NCBI GenBank assembly: GCA_029255685.2
Contig: CM055319.2
Span: 11,456,747-11,520,746, forward strand
Length of the DNA stretch: 64,000 bases
Source of the DNA: Silene conica
Taxonomy: Eukaryota; Streptophyta; Magnoliopsida; Caryophyllales; Caryophyllaceae
Direction: 5' to 3'
The first letter of the stretch is position 1; the number at the start of each line of letters is the position of its first letter. Made by a program: the position numbers and the translations under genes. A model generated the notes under the pieces. It was given only the letters and a program-made list of their open reading frames with translations, had not been told where the DNA came from and did no database searches. Of this stretch, positions 1 to 11,794 are shown piece by piece.

Positions 1-1
1 G

Positions 2-1123
2 ATTTTTGCACCCGTAGTCATGCTACGTTCCATTCGGATTATCTTAGCGATCGCCGCATTTCATGACTATGAAATATGGCAAATGGACGTTAAAACCGCC
101 TTCTTAAACGGTTATTTGGAGGAAGAGTTGTACATGGTACAACCCGAGGGTTTTATCGATTCAGCACATCCTAAGAAAGTTTGCAAGCTTAAGCGTTCCA
201 TCTATGGACTTAAGCAAGCATCGCGGAGTTGGAATCATCGCTTCGACCAAGTGATAAAAGAGAATGGGTTCATTCGATCAGTCGAGGAACCATGTCTCTA
301 TATCAAGTCGAGTGGGAGTAAGATTGTATTCCTAGTACTGTATGTCGATGACATACTCTTGATTGGGAATGACATACCTCTCTTATCTTCGGTTAAAGCA
401 TGGTTGAAAAACCACTTCCAGATGAAAGATCTGGGAGAGGCACAAAGAATTTTGGGCATCCGTATCTACAGGGATAGATCACGACGGATGTTGTCTCTCA
501 GTCAGGAGTCTTATATAGAGAAGATTCTGGAGAGATTCAGTATGACGAACTCCAAGAAGGGGTTCCTTCCTATGACTCCTGGGCTTCACTTGAGCAAGTC
601 TCAAGAAGCTAAGTCAGTGGAAGAGAAAGAGCGCATGAGTCGGATTCCTTATGCTTCGGCAATAGGATCGATCATGTATGCCATGATATGCACACGTCCT
701 GACGTTGCATATGCATTGAGTATGACAAGTCGATTCCAAGCTCATCCAGGTGAACAACACTGGATGGCCGTGAAAAACATTCTTAAGTACCTACGGAGGA
801 CTAAAGATTGGGGATTGACTTTTGGAGGCGACTCGACGCTCTGCGCCACGGGTTACGCAGATGCTAGCTTCCAAACAGATCGAGATGACTCGAAATCTCA
901 GTCTGGATTTGTCTTTACTCTTAATGGCGCTGCTGTCAGCTGGAAAAGTTCTAAACAAAATGTTACAGCAGATTCTACTACTGAGTCCACGTAAAAGAAG
1001 ATATTTATTGATAAGATCGCTATGGATGACAACATAGCTGATCCTCTCACAAAAGCATTACCACGTGATAAGCATGAAGGGCACATTCATTCCATGGGAA
1101 TTGGATGTGTTCCTAAGTTGTAG
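2..1123 (+). pseudogene. Ty1/copia pol fragment: reverse transcriptase and broken RNase H
   Basis: This is the C-terminal half of a copia polyprotein, the enzyme that copies element RNA into DNA. The frame is open at the window edge (reads IFAPVVMLRSIRI), so the start lies outside. Visible motifs are QMDVKTAFLNG, IYGLKQASRSW, the catalytic YVDD in LYVDDILLIGND, and the RNase H start ADSTTES. Right after ADSTTES a TAA stops the frame at 992-994. The same frame resumes with DDNIADPLTKALP and ends at 1123. The RNase H middle that normally follows (EYIAASEAAKEA and about 75 residues) is missing, so an internal deletion joined the two parts. The LTR follows in the expected place. This is a dead copy; family assignment from motifs is firm, lineage within copia is not. 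Confidence 0.9.
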
Positions 1124-1936
1124 TACTCTTTTATGAATTCATGTAATAATTCATTTTCTCGTGTACTCTATTCAACCTTATTGTTATGATATAAAATGTT
1201 TTGTTTTTCATGTGGAATTGTACGCCAATTTTGAACACCACAAAGTGAACTGATTAACATTACATCGTTTTGGTCCTTGATTACCCACTTGAGCTGATAA
1301 CTCAGGTAATCATTTTGTGACGTTGGTTGATGGTGGGTTCAACGAGCCATAAGTCACGTGGATGACTGACCAATCACAAAGGCGAGTTATACGGATATCT
1401 CGTAGGACACCCCGTGACATCGTTATGGAGTCCTAAATGTTTTATAACATTGGGTGCCAGGTCGTGGATAGGACCTCCATAGTGTTCCTTAGAGTCGAGT
1501 CTTTTGACTTTCAACTGTTTCTTGAGATTAAGACAGATTTTGGGTAACTTTGGTTTCTTTCCCACGGTCACCGTAACAGGGGCCAAGAGGATTTTTTCTG
1601 GGTTATTTCATGCTGGGCGATATCGGCAGGATTCGAGTTGAGGGAAATATCCAAACCCTTATCAGGATTTTATCATTTCTCAGGGCCACTCGAGGAGTAG
1701 TAACTGAAATGCATGGCCATGCTCGAATACAGATTCGTTTTATCAGTTAAGTTACTCTCTAGTCGGGGAAACCACTCTTGATACAGATCGCTTGTGAGAT
1801 ACGACCTTTGCGAATGCGGATTTGCAAATTGTCTTACATTGAGTGGGAGAAATTTTAAAAGGATATGAGATTCGGTTATCGCACATGTAGTGTGATAACG
1901 TCATTGAACATACCCTTGTACGGACAAGTGGGAGAT
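1124..1936 (+). other. copia 3' non-coding region with polypurine tract
   Basis: No gene is seen between the pol stop and the LTR. The last bases, acaagtgggagatt just before 1937, are the usual copia polypurine tract, the primer for plus-strand DNA synthesis. Open frames on the minus strand here show no recognisable motif. Confidence 0.75.
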
Positions 1937-2931
1937 TGTTGGGGCTGGTGTCCTTGACAATTAAGTACAATGACTTATTAAATCTCTTTAAGGATCACAA
2001 GGGCATACTTCTGTATTATTACCAGTTGATCCACGTTTATCAATAACGGTTGGCTTGCTAGATAAGTTTGACGTTATTGTCATACGGATGGCGGTGATCA
2101 ACTGGTCCCTATACGTCACACCTATAGGACACGTTTGAGAGATGTGAAGGTATGAAAATACAGTCACATTTTGCCGGATATGACTAAACGGTTAGTCAGA
2201 GGTATTGACTATTAAATTAGTCAATAAGATGTTGAGAATTACTATTTAATACGGATTAAATAATTTTAGCTAATACGGATTACAAGAATAATTCGTAAAT
2301 TAAATATAAACGGTTATATTTAATTAAATATTATATTCGCGTATTAATATAAACAGTTATATTAATTTAGGTAATTATACAATATCGTATTTTATCAGAC
2401 CGTTATTAATATATCGACTGTATTAATATCTGATAACATGTTACGATTTATAAATTAAACCCGCGAAATATATTAAAGCTAATTGGGTCGAATCACGCAT
2501 TGGGATAAGGTAAGAGTGGAAAGCCCACTCCTACCCAAACCCCAATTCGGCCGAAATAACTATATAAGGAGGAGGACTCTCCTTATATCAGTTACTCTTG
2601 TTGCACTGTAACATAATTCTCAAGTAAAATTAGGGTTTGAGAGCATTCTTCTCCCAAAACCTCAGATCTCACATCTAAAACCTCAAGGGCTCTCCCTATA
2701 TTGCAAGTCAATTGGAGAGGATTTCTAGCACACGCGGCCTCGTCTCAGACTAAGTCTTGGGTGCAAGTTATAGGAGGGAATTTGCATTAATTCCTGTTCT
2801 TAGGCCTTTTGCGCGAGGACTAAAGGTTGTACTTCTTTTCTCATGCTTTTTAATCTTATGACGATATTCACAGTTGTATTTTTCATTATAATCCTGCAAA
2901 TTTAGGGTGAATACGCGTTTTATTCCCCACA
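1937..2931 (+). repeat. 3' LTR of the Ty1/copia element
   Basis: The LTR begins TGTTGGGG directly after the polypurine tract and ends CCCCACA, giving the TG...CA ends of an LTR (about 995 bp). A TATA-like TATATAAGGA lies at 2561-2570, a plausible promoter for the element. The 5' LTR is outside the window, so LTR divergence and the target duplication (candidate cttaa at 2932-2936) cannot be checked. The right boundary is inferred from the inverted termini. Confidence 0.8.
2561..2570 (+). promoter_or_regulatory. TATA-like box in the copia LTR
   Basis: TATATAAGGA lies in the LTR about 370 bp before its end, where U3/R promoters of copia LTRs sit. Inference from motif and position only. Confidence 0.4.
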
Positions 2932-3906
2932 CTTAAAACGAATTAGGGCAAAAACAGCCCGGAAATGAAACTTCGAGAAACAAAAAATAAAAGTGATAAG
3001 AAGATCAGAAATTGCGAGAGGAATCCGAATATGTAAACATTACCTTGATTCGAGTTGAATTAGGCCTTGAGATGATCTTTTTAAGAGTTGAGAAAGGGAG
3101 GAAAATGAAGGTTTTGAGTTACTGTAAACTTGTGTTTGTAGAAATGAAATTTCAATGGAATGAATAAAGTATATGTCCTTTTTATTTAAAGAGTCGGGTT
3201 CCCTTAATTAAGTGGAACGGAAACTTAAGACGGGAAATGCCAAGTGAACTCGATATCTTAAGATTAAAAGAATCTTAAGATGAAACTTAACGGAAATCTT
3301 AAATTAAAATTTACGAAATATTATTAAATAATATTATATTCCGAAAAATACTTTAAACATAGGATGGAATATAAAATATAAGTTCACGAGACTTATTGAT
3401 ATACTAATGTGTTCGGTATAGTATAACACGATTCTTCACATTAAGACAATTCATTTTAATACGAAAATTATTTATTTAATAAATTAAATGGGTGGTCGTT
3501 TAATAAAACTGGATTGTCTGAGTGTAAGACGGTTGCACACAATAAATTATGTTTAATATAGAACATCTTTACTAAAATTAAGCAAATTTACGTTTTCAAC
3601 CCAACTATTCATTTATTTACTACTTGAGTTTTAACAGATTATTTACGTTTTGGTTTTAATGTAGGATATGTAACATACAACTTAATTGTAAAATTATTTT
3701 ACATATGTAAAATGGTGCAATGGGTAACATCTTAATTAACAAAATGTATGACAACTCATGTAGACCGACATGTCTGATAAATCATTCAAAATAAATTTAT
3801 CCGTAAATAATTAATCTTTTTATATCTCATATTATTAAAATTCTAAAATAATTAATTTCTTTATCTTTGATATTATTAACCATATTAATCTAAAATACTA
3901 AAAACA
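2932..3906. other. AT-rich intergenic DNA, no gene recognised
   Basis: No coding frame of note. On the minus strand about 3000-3160 resembles a 5'-UTR-like exon ending in a possible donor (CAAG|GTAATG), but there is no coding sequence to attach it to. The right part may belong to the Helitron whose 3' end is at 3936. Confidence 0.4.
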
Positions 3907-3936
3907 GACCCGTGAATTTCACGGGTTACAACCTAG
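3907..3936 (+). mobile_element. Helitron 3' terminus (remnant)
   Basis: A perfect 8-bp hairpin CCCGTGAA-T-TTCACGGG (3909-3925) is followed after a few bases by CTAG (3933-3936) and then a host T. This is the classic Helitron 3' end: terminal hairpin, CTRR, insertion before T. The matching 5' TC end was not found upstream, so the element's length is unknown. Confidence 0.65.
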
Positions 3937-4375
3937 TTCCTTATAAATAGAGTTCATCTACCATTATTTGAGGGGTCAGAAAACAAGACAGAAAAAAGAG
4001 AGTATAAGAAGATTAACCATATTCTCTCTAAACCTCACAAAAAATAAATCATTTACTAAAAACTCAATATTAAGCATCAAAATTGAGTCATTGAGTCCAA
4101 GTGGAGAATCGATTCAACAAAGGAGAACCAAGTCGTCAAGACCCTCCTCTAAATTCTGTTTTACTATTTTACTTGAACCAAGTCGTCAAGACCCTCCTCT
4201 AAATTTATTTTTACTATTTTACTTCAAGTATTGTGCGAAGATCGAATGAGTGGATTATATTAGAGATTGTAACCTAAAAATCATTCAAATTCAATAAAGT
4301 TTATTTTATTTCTCTTATTCGTATTTTTGTTATTTTCAATTTTACGAATTTGTGTTAACAGAATTAAGGGATTAT
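3937..4375 (+). repeat. LTR-like leader with internal 52-bp duplication
   Basis: A TATA-like ttataaatag (about 3941-3950) is followed by an untranslated-looking stretch, an aataaa-type signal near 4292, and an end reading TGTTAACA at about 4367-4374, which resembles a TATA-to-U5 LTR half. A segment starting gaaccaagtcgtcaagaccc is repeated in tandem (about 4127 and 4180). No matching left end was found, so LTR identity is only a possibility. Confidence 0.3.
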
Positions 4376-5440
4376 AATTGAGGTTCGGTCGTAGCCACCT
4401 ACAAGGAAGCATTTTGCTCCCGTGCCCTCACATCACAATCACCTACACGTTGGCTTAGGGTCTGTTTGGCAAAACTAGCTGAAAAGGTTCCTGAAACCTG
4501 AAAAGGTAGCTGGAAATTAAGACCTGAAAAGGTAGCTGATTTTTGTTAAAATTATTTTGATACTAGCGGAAATGGTAGCTGATATTTAACAAAATGACGG
4601 GAAAGGACATGGTTTATTATTGATATCTTTTACGTTTTTACTATTATTCTTGTGTTATTGTCGTTGACGGCGTTACGTTTTTACTAGGCTGAGGGCAAGA
4701 CGGGCTTCACATACCAGTTCTTAATTTTTTTTCTTAGATTCTTAATTTCAAGTATAAATTTAACAAGTTATAATGAAGTTTTTTCAATATATTTGAAAGA
4801 GAGACAGAAAATAATTAACATATAACGATTAGGTAAAAGAAAATTCAAGCAATACACCCTTGAAAATATATTTTAGCGAATAATTCTTTATTAAAATCAT
4901 ACAAAAAAATATTAATTAAGCTTCACCCGAAATTAAAGTAATAATCCTATCGCGGATATTAGACCAAGGGTAGAATAGGTAGATGAAAATGAAACAGGTA
5001 CCTGATTTCTCAAATGCTACCTGGGGTAGCTTTTTATTTCAGGTACCTTTTTCTCATCTCGAATCAGGTACTTGCCAAACACCAAAAAAAATAATGTACC
5101 TGATTATTTTAGCAAAAAAGTTCAGACAAATCAGGTACCTTATTTGCCTTGCCAAACACCGCCTTACTATATTAACCTATAAGACAAATTTATGCTACCC
5201 CTCCTTTAATGTCCCAAATATAGACCAACACCAACATGTTGTTTAACTCACGTCTCAACAACACCATCAGAGCACCCACCAATACACATTTTTGGGTCTG
5301 AATGATTCAACACCTCGCTCGTTCCTGTTTTAAACGAGGCTACCTTATCTACATAACCATTTTTCACTGTTTGCTAACACATGCAATAGGCCCTCCATAT
5401 TTTTTAGATATTGTTAGAGTATATATTTAATAATTTGATT
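4376..5440 (+). repeat. dispersed repeat, copy 1 (split by a MITE)
   Basis: 4376-4457 plus 5164-5440 is a degenerate copy of 12725-13022 (continuing at 14944-14982). Shared landmarks are aggttcggt, tcccgtgcc..tcacatcacaatc, caacatgttgtttaactcac and the final cctccatatt..agatattgttaga. Copy 1 is interrupted by the Harbinger-type MITE at 4458-5163 and copy 2 by other elements. I do not recognise the family and see no coding potential. Confidence 0.6.
4458..5163. mobile_element. PIF/Harbinger (Tourist-like) MITE with TTA target duplication
   Basis: The left end GGGTCTGTTTGGCAA and the inverted right end GGCGGTGTTTGGCAA match at 12 of 15 positions. TTA flanks both sides (4455-4457 and 5164-5166), the PIF/Harbinger target duplication. 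The paralogous segment at 12725-13022 lacks the insert and reads ggcttattaatatttaacc at the same point, an empty site. The interior is made of variants of aggtacctgatt/aggtagctgat. There is no transposase, so it is non-autonomous. Confidence 0.75.
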
Positions 5441-5470
5441 ATAAGCATTGTTAATTTAATTGAAATATCA

Positions 5471-5492
5471 CTAGTGTAAGTCCCATGCAAAT
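5471..5492 (-). mobile_element. Helitron 3' terminus remnant, minus orientation
   Basis: Read on the minus strand, a short hairpin (CCATG...CATGG in tcccatgcaaatatacatgg) is followed by CTAG at 5471-5474 and a host T. The body would lie to the right; no 5' TC end could be assigned. Confidence 0.4.
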
Positions 5493-6084
5493 ATACATGG
5501 TTTTTTTTGGACAATATTGTATAAATAAGTTAAATATTACTCCGTATAATTTAGTAACATATTTAAGCGGTATAACCGTCTTAAAATGATAATTTGATAG
5601 TTCTCCTACCAAAGTAGATTCACGATATCGGTATAGTATTGTATATATTTTCTAATTGCCTTAATTTTGTGATATTATTAGGTAAATATTGTAGGATGTA
5701 TGTGCTTTGTATAAGTACGTTGTAATTCATTGTTATGCGTAGAAATCATCAATAATACACAAAACTTCTCCGCTTTTGTTTCGTTTTTTCTTGTTCATCA
5801 TGCCATCATCAGAGTAATTCGATCCTGGGCAAATTCTCAGCAAAACCAAAATCATGTTCTTTCTCAAAACGTCAAGTCGTAGTTGGCGTAGATGGAGGTG
5901 ATGGAAAGAAGAGAAACGGAGGCAAGGGAATCAAAGAAATTTGCCCCGTCGTCGCCACTGTATCAAAACCCATCAGATAGTCGAATCTTGACGTTAACTG
6001 AAAACGGTTTTCAATGGCGAAAATTATGAGTTTCAGGCAGAATCATTACGAAATGGTCTCGACGACGAAAATAAATTGGGGTTC
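5493..6084. other. intergenic DNA, no gene recognised
   Basis: AT-rich to about 5780, then more balanced sequence without a convincing frame. The hAT element at 6093 inserted into this segment, and the sequence resumes at 6918. Confidence 0.4.
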
Positions 6085-6092
6085 GTGGTGAA

Positions 6093-6909
6093 CAGGGGCG
6101 GATCCACCCACAGGGCTGGGTGGGCTTCAGCCCAACCTGTTTTCAGGAATAAAAACAATATACATCTAAAAATATTCAGTGTTGTGGTGAGTCTCAGTTG
6201 GTAAGAGTATAGGTAAAGGGCTTTCTTTTGCTTGATGGTAGGGGTTCGAACCTCATTAGTTGCATTTTTTTTTATTTACTACCCTAATAAAATGTTTAGC
6301 ATTTTATCATAAATCCTAATAATATTAATCGTAAATTGCTATTATTGTTTTCCCTATAATTAAAGTATTTTATATACTAAGTTGTTTAACGCCATAAATC
6401 CTTAGTTAGCAATTATTGTTTCCCTATAATTAAAGTATTTTATATACTAAGTTGTTTAACGCCATAAATCCTTAGTTTTAACAAAGTTTAGATAATGTCT
6501 ATTCGACAATACAAAAACATTGTATTTTAAAAAGAAGGAGATTATAAAACGCTTACGTTTTTTAAATGACGATTGTTGAATATACTAGTATATAGCGAAA
6601 CTTGTATCCTTGAATAATATTGTAACATAGATTTATACAAGTATAAATTTTGTAATATTCAATCATACTCTATATTTTTATAAGATATCACTCTATCATT
6701 ATTCTTTGTTTGCCTTTTAATAAAATACCATTTATAAATAATAAAAAATCGACCCAAACGATGTAAGCTTGACAAAGGGAGCAACCCCAAATGGCTAACA
6801 TCTTTCACATATGTGCGACCTCAATTATACGTTTTGATGATTTCATATGACTGACCATCGCGGATATGAGTCTAGCCCACCCCACTTCTAAATCCTAGAT
6901 CCGCCCCTG
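6093..6909. mobile_element. non-autonomous hAT element with 8-bp target duplication
   Basis: The terminal inverted repeat CAGGGGCGGATC starts at 6093 and its complement GATCCGCCCCTG ends at 6909. GTGGTGAA is duplicated perfectly at 6085-6092 and 6910-6917, the 8-bp duplication of the hAT superfamily. No transposase is present. Inside are a tRNA-like segment (6180-6268) and a tandem duplication of about 67 bp (about 6344-6477) containing the phrase tatactaagttgtttaacgc. Confidence 0.9.
6180..6268 (+). other. tRNA-like sequence (SINE head or tRNA relic) inside the hAT element
   Basis: An A-box-like gtctcagttggtaagagt and a B-box-like ggggttcgaacctc are spaced as in a tRNA, followed by a T-rich run. 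The acceptor ends do not pair convincingly, so it is not a functional tRNA. It is probably a tRNA-derived insertion carried within the transposon. Confidence 0.4.
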
Positions 6910-7075
6910 GTGGTGAAGATATATTACCGTATATAATCGGAATAATATTAGTATTATAGAATAAGGTATATTATGCTAATACTATTATATAATAATAATA
7001 ACAAATTATCAATAATACAATGATTCACTTTATGAATTGCTCCCTTCCCGATTCTATTAGTTCGTCGAAGAAGTT

Positions 7076-7601
7076 GTGAAAAAACCAATTGTCAATGAAG
7101 GAGAAGAGGAGAGTCTTGGAGTGGCCGTATGGCGTCAATGTAATGCCATGGTAAAAGTATGGTTAAGGAATGTCATCGAGCCTAGGCTTCTTTCAAGCAT
7201 CATCTTTTTAGGGAACGGAGACAAAGATTTAGAAAGAACCAAAGAAACAGAATTTTCTAGTTCTAATCAACCTAAGAAGATGGTAAATCTTTTGGATCAT
7301 TCTAAGCCCACTACGACCATGTTACCACTAGGCATCACTACTACCCAAATTAGAGCCGCAGATTTCGAGATCAAACTGGCTTTCGTTAGCCTTGTGGAGA
7401 GGAAGCAATTTGGTGGAAGTTCTTTGGAGGATCTCAACTCTTGCATTTGATAAAAACTTTTGTGACTATTACTCGATGATAAGGAAAACTAGAGTCATTC
7501 AATCTCAAATTAGGGAGATTCTCATCCCTTTTTCTTTAAAGGACAAGACTAAGTTATTGATCAATAGCCTAGATAGAACCGCCATTGAGATCACAAATTG
7601 A
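7076..7601 (+). pseudogene. decayed retrotransposon gag, possibly chimeric
   Basis: The first part (7076-7450) contains VWRQCNAMVKVWLRNVIEP, like the gag-type N-terminal domain (UBN2) of copia elements. From about 7345 the text FEIKLAFVSLV..QFGGSSLEDLNSCI continues after a frameshift near 7440 as FCDYYSMI..REILIPFSLKDKTKLLINSL. That second part matches the Ty3/gypsy gag pattern (QFGGSPxEDPNxH...FPFSLRDKAKxWL). Gag proteins coat element RNA in virus-like particles. With a frameshift and no pol nearby this is a relic. The gypsy-type half is the surer call. Confidence 0.5.
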
Positions 7602-7732
7602 CATACATTAGCTCTTGCGTTTTACCAAAAGTAATAATTACTCCTTTAATGAATTACCTGATATTTCTCTATTTTTAGTTATTTATATATCTTCAGCCCT
7701 ATTCCTCCCCACCATTTTTTAAGTTCATTTAA

Positions 7733-7900
7733 ACTATTTTTTGTCATGACGAGGGGGTTGAATTTCCCGGATCAATTCATTCCCGCACTATTACATTAAC
7801 CATGTAGGTAGTTGAATCTGAGACATCTCAACTCCTACATCTCTGCAAGTTTTAAGATTTAACTCAACTACCACTGGATTAATACCACTTAATTTCATTT
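7733..7900 (-). mobile_element. tRNA-derived SINE (partial copy)
   Basis: On the minus strand it reads ccagtggtagttgag..acttgcagagatgtaggagttgag..ctcagattcaactacc and ends near a short A-rich tail at about 7733-7745. It is clearly related to the longer copy at 34063-34310, sharing the A-box-like head, the acttgcagaaatgtaagagt spacer and the B-box-like tctcagattcgac. It lies immediately beside the Helitron terminus at 7909. Confidence 0.55.
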
Positions 7901-8345
7901 AAAGTATACTAGTGTAACACCCGTGAAAAATCACAGGGTTGGGTACACTTGTTTTTAAAGACGACAAAGGTGAATTCATTTCATTATATAGCAATTCTAT
8001 TTATTCGAACAAATTGATTTTTAACGGAGATGTTTGCATATATATAAGATATGTTCGGTCAAAAAGTGAATTTCCTGGTGCACTAATTTTCGAATAGCTG
8101 TTAGTAATGATGATAATATTTGGATTATTTATGATAACATTAATGAATAAGGTATATAAGAAAAAACAATAAACGATTAAAAAAAAGACTAAATAACTAA
8201 TAATGAGTAGTTTGGAAAGTTATTGTCTTTTGATGAATTGGTTACAGAACATAAGTTGACGGACAAATACGATAAACAAAATAACTAATCAGGTAGAAAT
8301 ATAAATTAAATGGGTGTATTAAAATTCGATAATGTAGGACAAAAA

Positions 8346-11300
8346 TTACAGTTTCTCGAAAACCTCCTTGTAAACAACATTCGTTGTTGTATTAGTCATT
8401 CCTCCTTCTTCATCAAGAAGTAGCACTTTTAGACCTTTCTTACTCGTAACCCTAAATATAGCAACATACAATTGGCCATGGGTAAAAACTGGTCTTGGAA
8501 GATAAAGTCCAACACGGAATAAATATTGACCCTGACTTTTGTTAATAGTCATAGCAAAGCAAACTGCTAAAGGAAACTGTCTTCTTTCAAACTTAATTGG
8601 GAATCTGGTTTGATCGAAAGGAGTCAAGGTGATGCGGGAAATTTAGATATTGCTTCCGATATGACTGCCAGAAATAACTGTTGCACTAATAACGCGATTT
8701 CCTAGTTGTTTTACCTTCATTCTGGTGTCATTGCACAAACCATTTGCTTGGTCAATGTTTCTTAAAAGCATCACTATAGCTCTAACTTTCAGTCTTAAGC
8801 TGTGATTGGGTAAACCGGAACATCTGATTGAGTTAAGAAACTCTGTAGAGTAAAGTTCTCTGACCCCGCAATTAGTCTCTTCCTTACTTATTTCATCAGA
8901 GCTTAAGTAAACTTTTTCATCCTTTTGAATTTGATCCAAGACATAGTCGTTTACCTCCTCGACCACATCGTGAGTAGGTGCTAGTACAGCTCTTTCAGTG
9001 AAGTACAAAGGGTCACCTAAGTGATCATTTAAAGATGGGTACGTGTTATCTACAATAGTAGATATTGGATCTACACCAGGCTGTAAAAGTATATCTTCTG
9101 GTAACTCGATGCTAGCTACTCCATCATTTGATCCACCTGCTAAGCCATCCCCAACTTCGAGAATCCACTCTGAAAATTGTCGGATTTCATCAACATTTGA
9201 CTGTGCACTTCCTACCTGAAGTCTCATATTTTTCGTGAGCTTCAAAACATGAAATTTATTATATATCTGAAACGGTCAGAAATGAATTACTATGTAAAAT
9301 TAAGTATTATATATGAAATTTTAGCAAGTCAAGGGAGAATTTTAAAAAACATGCTTTAACCTTGCAATATCTCCATAAAGGTGAGGAACAAATAGCAGCA
9401 CCTACAATATCTTGCCTGCTTCTTTAGGTATAACAGGCAAGACTTGTCGAAAATCACCGCCAAACACCACAACCTTCCCACCGAATGGTTTTTCAGGGTC
9501 TCCTTCCGGTGAAGTTCTCATAATATCTCTCATACTTCTATCAAGAGCTTCAAAACAATAACGATTGACCATAGGTGCCTCGTCCCATATGATCAGTTTT
9601 GCTCTTATTAATGAATCTGCCAAATCGGTTCCTAGTCGTATTCCATGACAGGTGGAATTTTCATCAATATTAATAGGTTTGCTTAGTCGTGCGTGGGTTG
9701 TCCGCCCTCCTGGAAGAAGGATAGCTACAATGCCACTTGAAGCCACCGCTATAACGATCTCACCTTTGGACCTTAGTCCAACACATAAGGTTTTCCATAG
9801 GAAGGTCTTACCGGTTCCACCATACCCATAAACGAAGTAAACACCGCCTTGACCACAATTCACCGAGCTCATGATTTTTCTGTAAATTGATTTCTGTTCG
9901 TCGGTCATTGAAGAAGTGAAGAATTCATGTTGCCTATTCAAATCATCCCTAACATAAGATAACTCATCTGCCAAGAGCCTATTCGAGCACGTAGCAAGAA
10001 TGTCAACGTCTGGATATGGCATGTTGTCGAACTTACGCAATGAACTGCCATTTCTTTGCAACCATGGTTCAATCTCTAATAGTGCGTAATGTTGCAGTTG
10101 CTCTTCTGTGAGTTGGAGATCTGTGTACACGAAAAGTGAACAAATCTCAATATATAAATGAGAATGTTGCTATGAGGAGTTAAATAATAGTGTTTATAAA
10201 AAAAATAAAATATTTGATAAATTACCTGGGTTACGTAGTTCATTTCGTCTTCTGTGTAAGATATCATCTGATAATAACTTCCACGTCTCCTCCCACACCA
10301 ACTCAGGCTTCACTAAGCTATTTGTAAGCAAAAGAGTTGCGAAAAGGTTCCTAAGATAAAACCCAGTACCCCAAAAACTTGCTTCTTTAATGGCATCAAT
10401 ATACTCTTTATCATCACCAAGTAAGCCTAGAGTGTAACAGGCCTCTTTAAAAGTGGGGTTAGGGATACCATTTACAGTACGAATATCTTCATATGATTTA
10501 GGGCCTTTCACAAAGTTGAGTAGGGTTCTCAAATAGTACCTTTCACCACCATTTGGAGACACGTGATACATTCGGCCAAGAGTAAATCCTTTATGTCTTG
10601 GAGTCCATACCCTTTCTTTTTGTTTCCATACATATTTTTCAGGAAACTCCCAATACGTTAGATCTCTACCATCAGATTTTAAATTATTATACTCCAACCA
10701 AGCGGTGAATTTTGTTCTACCACCGGAAGACCTTTCAACCACTTCGTCGATTGGATCTTCGTCATGGAAAATAACATTTTGCTCATTAGGTAGGTGATAA
10801 TCTAACCTTAAAACATGGGGGTCTTATAGTGAATAAGAAATGCAAAAATTCTCCAAACAGCTTCACACGGCGAAATGTAACGGCAGTCGTAGTATTGTTG
10901 GATTTGATCAACTTGATTTGGGTCTTGACTACCTATCCAAAAAGAGAAAGATAAAAATCAGAAAATATTACATTTAATTGAAAACTCTTAAGTGAAAAAA
11001 TATTAAGCAGAAGTTAATTAAATATAATTTAGTACCATGATTGGTGCGAGTTGCACTAACAGTGACACGGTCATATCCTTTATTAATGTACTTGAATAAG
11101 TACTTGATCGATCTTTCTTGATTGCACCATTCAACATTTATGTGAGCACAATATTTCAACAACAGATTTGCATTGTATGGAACAATATATCCGTTGTGAA
11201 TTTGTTTACCATTTTTATCAATTGTTCTTCCATTGTCCCTTCTCATATAAACTGGATAACCGTTACCATCTACAACAGTTCTCTCTCATTAAACTTCTTT

Positions 11301-11770
11301 GGAAATTTTCTGGAGCAAATACCATCAATCATGCACGGTGAATCTGGGTTAAGATCTCCACATGGACCACAAATCATACAATCTTTCACTGCCGCATAAA
11401 GGGCTGGGTTTTCTAGAGGGTCTGGAATTTCAACACTTATAATACGGTCAACATCGACGGCTTCAGGGAACTTGTCATCCCTTTGTAAACATAGCAAAAT
11501 ATGAGCATGAGGGAGGCCACGTTTTTGGAATTCAATAGTATAAACAACTGAAAAAAAAAACGTAAGAAAACAGAAGTTAGTATTACATAGGGTTAATTAA
11601 TCGCATTAGAAAAATGATTATAGATTATAGATGATGCTTTCAAACGTAAATTAAGGGGGATGATAAATTCACCTGCCGTTGTCCGTCCAAAAATATGTAG
11701 TTCTCTAAAGTCTCGCATGAGCTCATATAGTTTCAACTTAAATACTCGACTGACTATATAGGTCTATCCT
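8346..11770 (-). pseudogene. Helitron Rep/helicase (RepHel), decayed, spliced
   Basis: The product nicks and unwinds DNA for rolling-circle transposition. The Rep part shows the HUH motif in KRGLPHAHILL (about 11495-11540) and the two-tyrosine motif [14 protein letters not shown] (about 11060-11110). The PIF1-type helicase shows Walker A GYGGTGKT (about 9800-9830), Walker B IIWDEAP, GGDFRQVLPVIP, and near the C-terminus CFAMTINKSQGQ. Clean GT-AG introns can be placed at about 11546-11673, 10941-11035, 10127-10225 and 9252-9355. The gene is broken by frameshifts near 11280, 10825 and 9406 and a stop codon at 8642. The N-terminal zinc-finger part upstream of DIVSRVF-like text at about 11765 is absent, replaced by AT-rich repeats. 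Confidence 0.9.
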
Positions 11771-11794
11771 CTGGCCGTAGTCCTCTTTTTTGAA

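Noticed and set aside
1374-1970. Minus-strand frames between copia pol and LTR
   Set aside because: Non-coding 3' region of the retrotransposon; no motif.
4983-5246. 87-aa frame in the Harbinger MITE
   Set aside because: Composed of the element's aggtacctgatt repeats and crosses its boundary.
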